Shown here one piece after another: positions 1-5,310 of a DNA stretch of 5,310 bases; positions within the stretch are counted from its first letter, which is position 1; each line of letters begins with the position of its first letter. The notes beneath the pieces are model-generated. The model searched no databases, was not told where the DNA came from, and saw only the letters and a program-made list of their open reading frames with translations. Made by a program: the position numbers and the translations under genes. The stretch is from positions 1 to 5,310 of the forward strand of contig JABDRK010000343.1 in the NCBI GenBank assembly GCA_013041785.1. Direction: 5' to 3'. The stretch comes from Eudoraea sp. (GTDB lineage Bacteria > Bacteroidota > Bacteroidia > Flavobacteriales > Flavobacteriaceae).

Positions 1-1
1 A

Positions 2-1066
2 GTAGGTGCCGGGGTGAGCATAGTTAAAGGGGATTCGATTGTTATTTCCGAAGGATTTGGAAAAAGAAATATCAGAACCAACGAAGCAGTTGACGGTCAG
101 ACCATTTTCAGGCTGGGGTCCCTCTCAAAAGGATTTGCCGGTATCCTGGCTGCAAATCTAAAAAATGAAGGCAAATTAGCCTGGGAGGATAGGGTAAGCG
201 ATTATATTCCGGAATTTACATTGGGAGATAAAAGCAATACGGATAAAATAACCCTTGCCAATTTATTATCTCACACTTCCGGGGCACCTTACCATAGTTT
301 TACCAATCTGGTTGAAGCCGGACTACCGCTATCAGATATTGCCAAACGTTTTAAAGAAGTTAAGCCAATAAGTAGCCCCGGGGAGATATATAGCTATCAG
401 AATGCATTGTTTGCGCTCTCTGGCGAAATTATGTATAAAGCTACCGGCCAGGATATCATAAGATCCCTTAAGAACAGGTTTTTCGACCCCTTGGAAATGT
501 GTGCTACTACAATGGACTATGAGACCCTGGCAAAAGCAGAAAATGTAGCAATACCCCATACTAAATGGCGAAGGAGCTGGAGACCCAGAAAACTGAACGA
601 TCATTATTACAATGCGATCGCAGCCGGGGGGATTAGTGCCAATGCAATGGATATGGGCAGATGGATGCGGTTTCTGCTTGGCCATAATCCGGAGATCATG
701 GGTAAGTCGGCCCTAGCAGAGGCTTTTAAACCAGTTGTTGAAATTAAAGGGCGCAGCAAATACTACCAGCGCTGGCCCGGACACCTATCCTCGCATTATG
801 GCTTTGGGTGGAGGATTCACAAATTTGTAGAGGACAATAGCCAGCAAGAAAAAACCATCTGGCATCACGGGGGAAGCGTAAACAATTACAGAAATGAAAT
901 TGCCATCTTTCCTGAAGCTGATCTGGGAATTTGTGTGCTTTTAAACAGCAATTCCAGGCTGGCGAAAAACGTAGTGCCGGAATTGTATTGGATCGTCAAA
1001 AAGGTATATACACGAACTACGGCGCAAATTGCCTTTAACAGTAGGCCACACAAACCATCGCCTTAA
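2..1066 (+). CDS. Serine hydrolase, class C beta-lactamase/PBP-like family (5' end outside window)
   Basis: This is a serine hydrolase of the beta-lactamase-related family (PF00144 type), which includes D-aminopeptidases, esterases and PBP4*-like enzymes, usually exported or periplasmic. The reading frame is open to the left edge. A GTG at 14 could be read as a start, but the codons before it (Val-Gly-Ala-Gly) continue the usual N-terminal strand of the fold, so the true start and any signal peptide lie upstream. Numbering from that GTG, the nucleophile motif is S36-L-S-K39, the second motif is Y128-Q-N130, and an LLSHTSG motif follows the first at 84-90. The third motif is H284-H-G-G in place of the Lys-Thr-Gly of true beta-lactamases, which is common in the non-beta-lactamase members. 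The conserved GGIS segment is near 205-208. About 354 residues are visible, enough for most of the catalytic domain. The substrate cannot be named. Family confidence is high and antibiotic resistance is unlikely. Confidence 0.9.
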   Translation, partial: VGAGVSIVKGDSIVISEGFGKRNIRTNEAVDGQTIFRLGSLSKGFAGILAANLKNEGKLAWEDRVSDYIPEFTLGDKSNTDKITLANLLSHTSGAPYHSFTNLVEAGLPLSDIAKRFKEVKPISSPGEIYSYQNALFALSGEIMYKATGQDIIRSLKNRFFDPLEMCATTMDYETLAKAENVAIPHTKWRRSWRPRKLNDHYYNAIAAGGISANAMDMGRWMRFLLGHNPEIMGKSALAEAFKPVVEIKGRSKYYQRWPGHLSSHYGFGWRIHKFVEDNSQQEKTIWHHGGSVNNYRNEIAIFPEADLGICVLLNSNSRLAKNVVPELYWIVKKVYTRTTAQIAFNSRPHKPSP

Positions 1067-1312
1067 GCTACCTTACCGTCAAACCCCTGTAATTTCAAAA
1101 ATAAAGGCTTAAAACCAGCTTTAATTTCCCAGGATCATAGCTGACTTGATCATTCTGAATCTCGTAGAGGAGATCACCTTGCTAAGGCGATACCGTACAA
1201 TTTGTTGTAAAGTGAGGTAGGTGTCTATCCGAATAAGAATTTCCCTCCGTTTATTGGTTTAGTGGATCACAGCAAGCATATTACCCCCTTGGATGATAAA
1301 TGTCATATTTTG

Positions 1313-1342
1313 TTGAAATGTAAGGACTTACTTTTAGTTTAT
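1313..1342 (+). promoter_or_regulatory. Weak candidate promoter for the flavoprotein operon
   Basis: A TTG at 1313-1315 lies 19 bases before TAGTTTAT at 1335-1342. This matches the spacing of the Bacteroidota primary-sigma promoter (TTG, about 19 bases, TAnnTTTG), but the downstream element matches only four of its six fixed bases. The upstream element sits in a T-rich run (1308-1314). Transcription would start near 1350 and leave a leader of roughly 80 bases. The location fits but the motif is poor, so this is a suggestion only. Confidence 0.2.
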
Positions 1343-1417
1343 GGGCTTGAGCGTTTGAACTAAAGGTGCCTGTTCCATATGATAATACTTCATCTTCGAC
1401 TCGTTCAAGTCATTTCC

Positions 1418-1422
1418 AGGAG
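1418..1422 (+). promoter_or_regulatory. Shine-Dalgarno site of the flavoprotein gene
   Basis: AGGAG lies eight bases upstream of the ATG at 1431, which is good spacing. It selects this ATG over the in-frame ATG at 1455 (codon 9). A second in-frame support is that the nucleotide-binding strand begins around residue 16, so either start would leave the domain intact. Confidence 0.6.
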
Positions 1423-1430
1423 TAACTATT

Positions 1431-2816
1431 ATGTCTTTTATAACCACAGAGGGAATGGAATTGACAGACGGCTCCCGCATTGCAGTTATTGGGGGTGGTC
1501 CTGCTGGAAGCTTTTTTAGCTATTATGTTCTGGAATACGCCAGAAGATTCGACCTCGAACTTGAACTCGATATTTTTGAAGCAAAGGATTTCACAAAGAT
1601 CGGTTCATCAGGCTGCAATCACTGTGGGGGAATTGTTTCCGAATCCCTGGTTCAGGAATTGGCGACAGACGGGTTGGTGATCCCTTCGGATATTATACAG
1701 CGTGGGATCAACACCTATACCATGCATACCGAACAAGGGACAAGGACAATACATGCCCCGACAGATGAGCGTCGCATCGCTTCGGTTTTCAGGGGATGCG
1801 GGCCCAGAGGTTGCCTCGACAAGAGCTTGAAGGGCTTTGACAATTATTTGCTTGGCCTTTGCCAGGAAAAGGGGGTTAGGCTCATCCGTGAAAAAGTAAC
1901 CCTCCTTGAAAGGAGTAAGGACGGCGTGATGGTGGGTTCTTCAAAGTCAGCAGCACAGAAGTATGATCTGGTAGTTGGAGCTGTGGGGCTCAATAGCAAG
2001 GCACAGCAACTTTTTAAAGGCATTTGTCCTTCGTATTCGCCGCCGGAAGTCACACGCGCTTATATCAGTGAATTTATGATGAAACCCGCGAATATTGAGA
2101 AAAGCCTGGGAACTTCCATGCATGTTTTCCTGCTTGATCTTCCCCAAATCACCTTCGGAGCGCTGATTCCCAAATATAATTACGTAACCCTTGTTTTACT
2201 GGGTAAGGACATAGACAAAGATGTGGTACAGCGTTTTATAGGCTCCAAAGAGGTAAGGTCGTGTTTCCCCAAAGAATTTCCGGTAGAAAGGACAGCGCCT
2301 TGCCAGTGCTATCCCTACATCAATATAAAGCAGGGCGAACATGCTTATGCAGATCGGGTGGTGCTGATTGGAGACTCGGCTTCCTCTAAACTATACAAAA
2401 ATGGGATCGGTGCCGCTTTTATAACCGCAAAAGCTGCAGCGCGTGCCGTTGTTTTTGAAGGGGTCAGTGAAAGGCACTTTGAAAAATATTATAAGCCCAT
2501 GTGCAGCGAACTGGACAGGGATAACTGGGTTGGAAAATGGATTTTCTGGGCCACGCGAATTATTCAGAAGTCGGCCGTTTTAAAAAAGGGGATACTCGAT
2601 CTGGTTGGAAAAGAACAGGCACAAAAGGATTCAGCGCAACGGATGAGCGCAGCACTTTGGGACACCTTCACGGGCAGCGCGGGGTATCGAAATATCTTCA
2701 GACGCTTCCTTCATCCTGCGTTACTATTTGGGTTCCTCAGGAGTACATTAGCGTCGAACCTACCAATAATTAATCGGCATAGTCATGAAAAGCAAAAAGC
2801 TCGGCAAACTCTATAA
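1431..2816 (+). CDS. FAD-dependent oxidoreductase, geranylgeranyl-reductase-like (COG0644 type)
   Basis: This 461-residue flavoprotein belongs to the broad group that includes geranylgeranyl reductases and related FAD monooxygenase-fold enzymes. The N-terminal Rossmann motif is G21-G-G-P-A-G26, and the acidic residue ending the second strand, which binds the FAD ribose, is probably E50. The second FAD contact is the G314-D315 motif, followed by a distinctive LYKNGIG segment (321-327). Three cysteine pairs stand out: C62/C65 (CNHCGG), C123/C128 and C291/C293. The C-terminal part (about 365-436) is rich in Trp and hydrophobic residues, including a DTFTGSAGY segment at 411-419 and LHPALLFGFL near 427-436, and may touch the membrane or a lipid substrate. 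No signal peptide is seen, so it is probably cytoplasmic. The start is set by AGGAG eight bases upstream. The 3' end overlaps the next gene by 32 bases, which implies co-translation with a cyclic-nucleotide-binding protein. The substrate is unknown. The flavoprotein call is firm, while the link to isoprenoid reduction is only family-level. Confidence 0.88.
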   Translation: MSFITTEGMELTDGSRIAVIGGGPAGSFFSYYVLEYARRFDLELELDIFEAKDFTKIGSSGCNHCGGIVSESLVQELATDGLVIPSDIIQRGINTYTMHTEQGTRTIHAPTDERRIASVFRGCGPRGCLDKSLKGFDNYLLGLCQEKGVRLIREKVTLLERSKDGVMVGSSKSAAQKYDLVVGAVGLNSKAQQLFKGICPSYSPPEVTRAYISEFMMKPANIEKSLGTSMHVFLLDLPQITFGALIPKYNYVTLVLLGKDIDKDVVQRFIGSKEVRSCFPKEFPVERTAPCQCYPYINIKQGEHAYADRVVLIGDSASSKLYKNGIGAAFITAKAAARAVVFEGVSERHFEKYYKPMCSELDRDNWVGKWIFWATRIIQKSAVLKKGILDLVGKEQAQKDSAQRMSAALWDTFTGSAGYRNIFRRFLHPALLFGFLRSTLASNLPIINRHSHEKQKARQTL

Positions 2817-3144
2817 AGACGGGGAGATTATTATTAAGCAGGGAGACAGGGGTAACTGCCTTTATGTAATACAGGAGGGTAGGGTAGATGTGATCCATGA
2901 GACCCCTGAAAGGAACGTTAAGGTAGCCGAATTGGGAGAGCCCGATTTTTTTGGAGAAATGGGGCTTTTTGAAGACGATGTGCGCTCGTGTACGGTAAGG
3001 GCTGCCGGGGAGGCCAGGATACTCACCATCGACAAGCGAAATTTCTTCAAATCTATAAACCGCGACCCTTCTCTGGCGTACAGATTGCTGGAAAAAATGT
3101 CGAACCGGCTTCGGGAGGCCAATGAGAAGATCAACAAATCCTGA
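2785..3144 (+). CDS. Stand-alone cyclic-nucleotide-binding domain protein
   Basis: This 119-residue protein is essentially one cyclic-nucleotide-binding domain (PF00027 type, the CRP/PKA-regulatory-subunit fold). The N-terminal beta-roll is visible with a DGE...KQGD segment (12-21) and YVIQEGRVDV (27-36). The phosphate-binding cassette is F56-G-E58-M-G-L61 followed by R67-S-C-T70. In the family the Glu contacts the ribose and the Arg the cyclic phosphate, and both are present, so ligand binding is likely. The C-terminal helix (about 94-118) is charged. There is no helix-turn-helix, kinase or channel part, so it is not a CRP-type transcription factor. The ATG at 2785 is the only plausible start because a frame stop (TAA at 2767-2769) lies just upstream with no other usual start between. 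No Shine-Dalgarno sequence is seen, and the start lies inside the end of the flavoprotein gene, so coupled translation is likely. The ligand, cAMP or cGMP, is inferred from the neighbouring cyclase. Confidence 0.9.
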   Translation: MKSKKLGKLYKDGEIIIKQGDRGNCLYVIQEGRVDVIHETPERNVKVAELGEPDFFGEMGLFEDDVRSCTVRAAGEARILTIDKRNFFKSINRDPSLAYRLLEKMSNRLREANEKINKS

Positions 3145-3158
3145 TTTTTCGTATCAGG
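3140..3158. terminator. Possible short hairpin terminator between convergent genes
   Basis: CCTGAT (3140-3145) and ATCAGG (3153-3158) form a perfect six-base inverted repeat with a seven-base loop, and the left arm contains the stop codon of the cyclic-nucleotide-binding gene. On the plus strand CATTATT follows, and on the minus strand ATTTGTTG follows, so either direction gets only a loose T-rich tail. Its place between convergent genes suits a bidirectional terminator, but the stem is short and only half GC. Confidence 0.35.
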
Positions 3159-3213
3159 CATTATTCAATGTAATGGAGAGGAGCTGTTGCCAAAGGTACT
3201 TTTGAATAAAGTT

Positions 3214-5310
3214 TCACTGGCGATTAAAAAACGTAAGCATTAAATCTTTGAAGCGAGTCTCTGTATGCAATACCTGCAAATCAGGATGTAGTTTTAACCA
3301 TACCAGGTCCCTGTAACCACTTTCAAGCGCTTTTTCCAAATAATCCAGAGCCTCCTCTTTCCGGTCCTGAACGGCCAGTAATTGGGCATATTCAAAGTAA
3401 ATTGTCGAATCCAGTTCAATGCCCCGTTTTCCTATTTCCCAACCCGCATTTTTTTCGCCCATGCGAGTAAGGAGTATTCCATAATAAACATATGATTTCG
3501 GGTCATTGGGATAGTTATCCAACCACTTTTGGGAGATTTTTCTATATTCCAGAAAATGATTCCTGGCCATATCCCCTTTACCAGACAAATCATAGTTTAT
3601 CCCTAAATCGTAGTGCGCAGTAAATTCCTGCGAATTTTTCTCAAGGACATCTTCGAGGACCACTATGGCCTTTTCGTACTTGCCCTGAAGTCGGTAGGTA
3701 TGGGCTAACCTGTAATTATTCATTAAAAAATTGAGATTGAGTTCCCCTGCTTTAAGGTATGCAGTTTCCGCTTTTTCAAGGGCATTGAGGCCCACATGGC
3801 AGCAACCCAGATAAAAATAGGCCCAGGGATTATCAGGTGCATATTTTATCATGTGATTTGTCCAGGTCATTGCAGAATCCATTTGGCCAAGATGTTGCAG
3901 ATATATCCATATTAGTCCACCATAAGTTAGCACCATGTTTGGATCTGTCCCCAGGGCTTTTTTATATTCATCCACGGCCAGATTATATTTCCCCTGATTT
4001 TGAAAATACCAACCCAGGTTATTGTGATAGACCGGATCGTCCGGATATAGTTCGACTTGCCTTTTTGTATATGCAATCCCCTTGTCCAAATCATTTTCAA
4101 CGTTAGCGGCATAAAAAGCAAGGATGCTAAACTTTTCCCTGTCGGTAAGATTATCAATGGATTTAATGGCCTCATCCAGCCATTTGCGACCCGCTTCCCG
4201 ATCATACCTTTCAAAAAGTAAATTTCCCAGGGAAGCTTTTGCAGCGGTAAAATTACTGTCTATACGAATGGCATTTTCGTAGTGGATCCTGGCTTTTTCA
4301 AAGTCCAGGCGCAGGTGATTTTCAATACCCAGTGAATACTCTTCAAGTGCCTGCAAAGAAGAAGTAGTTACTTTGCTAAGGGGCTTACTCTGATCGGAGA
4401 TCCTATATTTGGATTCACCCAGATTTCGTCTGATTTTCTTACTAAGCTGATCGAGTTTATTAATAATATCATCCTCGTTTTTGGCATAAAGTACCTCTGA
4501 TTTAAAAATATCTCCTGTTTTGGTTTCCAGGATTTTGGCTGTAAGAATATACTGTTGGCCTACCTTGCTAATGGTTGGAACAATCATTATTTCAACCCCT
4601 TCCCGTACGGCAATTTCCTTTCCTGTTTCTTCATCGATATTGGTTATATCCTGCTTTTCCATTCGCCCTAATGTCTGAAACATTCGCTGCCGGGTGAGGA
4701 CATTCAGATAGCGCGATTGATTAATACTGAGGGTAAAGGCGGTATTCAGCGAATTGTCAAAAAGCTGTTCATTGGTGAGATTTTCAAAATCTGAAATTAT
4801 AATCCAATCCCGTTCTGAGAAAGGAATCGTAGTGCTCCCGTAAATGATAAAGAAAACTATGGCAGCGGCCACAACGGCAATAACCGGGGTAATTATGCGA
4901 TTTATACCCCTAATTAGCGGTTTCCGGTGTTGGCGCCTTAAACGCCCTAGAGGGCCTTCTGGCACCGGAGGCTCCTCACAGCTAACATTATATATCTTAA
5001 TGGGTTCGTCAATATTTTTAAATAGCCGCTCTTCGATAAACTGAGTCTTTATATCCGCCTTATTTTTGACATCCCGGTAAACGGATTCTGAAATGGTTAT
5101 CCCCCCCTTTTCGGTGGCAGCCTGCAGGCGGGAGGCAATATTAACCCCATCGCCAAATACATCGGATGCTTCAAATATTACTTCGCCTTCATGGATGCCA
5201 ATGGTAAGCGGAATATTCTTTTTAAGACAAGCGATCTGAATTTCGATGGCACAGCGTACCGCATTGGTGGCAAGATCAAAACTGATCAGCATACCATCTC
5301 CCATTTCCTT
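3214..5310 (-). CDS. Membrane class III adenylate cyclase with TolB/FlgO-like and TPR domains (N-terminus outside window)
   Basis: This is the larger part of a class III nucleotide cyclase. The frame is open to the right edge, so the ATG at 5304 is internal to the catalytic domain, not the start. Numbering from that Met, a K-E-M-GDG motif spans the edge: the Lys just before it is the usual adenine-specifying Lys, and D3 is the second metal-binding Asp. D48 of DVFGDGVN is the second substrate residue, and N55 and R59 are the transition-state pair. This set predicts ATP to cAMP. The first metal Asp lies outside the window. A basic stretch (121-136) precedes one membrane helix (about 137-156), so the catalytic part should be cytoplasmic and the rest periplasmic. 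Residues about 166-296 resemble a TolB/FlgO-like domain, and about 315-690 are TPR repeats, clearest near 421-456 (NNLGWYFQNQGKYNLA). It converges on the cyclic-nucleotide-binding gene across 69 bases. The periplasmic ligand or partner is unknown. Confidence 0.9.
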   Translation of the reverse strand, partial: KEMGDGMLISFDLATNAVRCAIEIQIACLKKNIPLTIGIHEGEVIFEASDVFGDGVNIASRLQAATEKGGITISESVYRDVKNKADIKTQFIEERLFKNIDEPIKIYNVSCEEPPVPEGPLGRLRRQHRKPLIRGINRIITPVIAVVAAAIVFFIIYGSTTIPFSERDWIIISDFENLTNEQLFDNSLNTAFTLSINQSRYLNVLTRQRMFQTLGRMEKQDITNIDEETGKEIAVREGVEIMIVPTISKVGQQYILTAKILETKTGDIFKSEVLYAKNEDDIINKLDQLSKKIRRNLGESKYRISDQSKPLSKVTTSSLQALEEYSLGIENHLRLDFEKARIHYENAIRIDSNFTAAKASLGNLLFERYDREAGRKWLDEAIKSIDNLTDREKFSILAFYAANVENDLDKGIAYTKRQVELYPDDPVYHNNLGWYFQNQGKYNLAVDEYKKALGTDPNMVLTYGGLIWIYLQHLGQMDSAMTWTNHMIKYAPDNPWAYFYLGCCHVGLNALEKAETAYLKAGELNLNFLMNNYRLAHTYRLQGKYEKAIVVLEDVLEKNSQEFTAHYDLGINYDLSGKGDMARNHFLEYRKISQKWLDNYPNDPKSYVYYGILLTRMGEKNAGWEIGKRGIELDSTIYFEYAQLLAVQDRKEEALDYLEKALESGYRDLVWLKLHPDLQVLHTETRFKDLMLTFFNRQ

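Larger units (their letters stand above)
1067..1430. other. Gene-free intergenic region between hydrolase and flavoprotein genes
   Basis: No reading frame of convincing length or composition is present on either strand in these 364 bases. I see no tRNA-like cloverleaf, no tandem repeat and no clear terminator with a T-run after the hydrolase stop. The right half is T-rich and carries the weak promoter candidate listed separately. The last dozen bases hold a good Shine-Dalgarno sequence. Short repeats such as ATCGCCTTA (1057-1065) and its complement TAAGGCGAT (1183-1191) are present but are not beyond chance for this length. The gap is long enough to hold a promoter and leader for the flavoprotein operon. 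Confidence 0.6.

Noticed and set aside
332..685. Antisense open frame of 117 codons within the hydrolase gene.
   Set aside because: It lies wholly opposite a well-supported catalytic domain, and its composition (Cys, His and Ile rich, no domain pattern) is that of a shadow frame.
1003..1110. Alternative reading frame running past the hydrolase stop, suggesting a frameshift at the C-terminus.
   Set aside because: The alternative tail is highly basic and shows no family motif. The catalytic motifs are all upstream in one frame, and a variable C-terminal tail is normal for this family.
1103..1122. Possible hairpin AAAGGCT...AGCTTT after the hydrolase gene.
   Set aside because: The stem needs a bulge, is AT-rich and short, and is not followed by a clear T-run, so it is not a credible terminator.
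1057..1191. Nine-base inverted repeat ATCGCCTTA (1057-1065) and TAAGGCGAT (1183-1191), with a second loose pair CTACCTTAC / GTGAGGTAG nearby.
   Set aside because: The second pair is not in nested order, so the two do not form one stem or matching element ends, and a nine-base match is not rare at this scale.
1262..1270. GTGGATCAC as a possible half-formed CRP-type operator.
   Set aside because: The palindrome is too short, lacks the six-base spacer of the CRP consensus, and no DNA-binding CRP protein is encoded in the window.
3837..4214. Open frames on both strands inside the TPR part of the cyclase gene.
   Set aside because: They overlap clear TPR repeats in the true frame and show no motifs or start signals of their own.

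Overview
The window has the look of a Bacteroidota chromosome, most likely a flavobacterium-like marine or environmental lineage. The reasons are indirect: AT-leaning composition (GC in the 40s by eye), Lys/Ile/Asn-rich proteins, and a class III cyclase with a C-terminal TolB/FlgO-like plus TPR region, an architecture common in Bacteroidota and related phyla. There is no rRNA, tRNA or marker gene to confirm this, so the placement is an inference.

Layout. (1) Positions 2-1066, plus strand: the 3' part of a serine hydrolase of the class C beta-lactamase/PBP4* family, cut by the left edge. (2) Positions 1067-1430: 364 bases with no gene, holding only a weak candidate promoter and the ribosome binding site of the next gene. 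(3) Positions 1431-2816, plus strand: an FAD-dependent oxidoreductase of the geranylgeranyl-reductase-like group (COG0644 type) with three paired-cysteine motifs. (4) Positions 2785-3144, plus strand: a 119-residue stand-alone cyclic-nucleotide-binding domain that overlaps the flavoprotein gene by 32 bases. (5) Positions 3145-3213: a short convergent intergenic gap with a small inverted repeat at its left edge. (6) Positions 3214-5310, minus strand: a class III nucleotide cyclase whose N-terminus lies beyond the right edge, followed by one membrane helix, a TolB/FlgO-like domain and a long TPR region.

How they may work together. The flavoprotein and the cyclic-nucleotide-binding protein almost certainly form a translationally coupled pair. 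The convergent neighbour carries the adenine-type substrate residues of a class III cyclase and could make cAMP in the cytoplasm in response to something sensed by its periplasmic TPR part. The binding domain has an intact phosphate-binding cassette but no DNA-binding or other output domain. The simplest reading is a local cAMP circuit in which the bound domain acts on a partner protein, possibly the flavoenzyme. That functional link is inferred from gene order only. The serine hydrolase looks like an unrelated neighbour.
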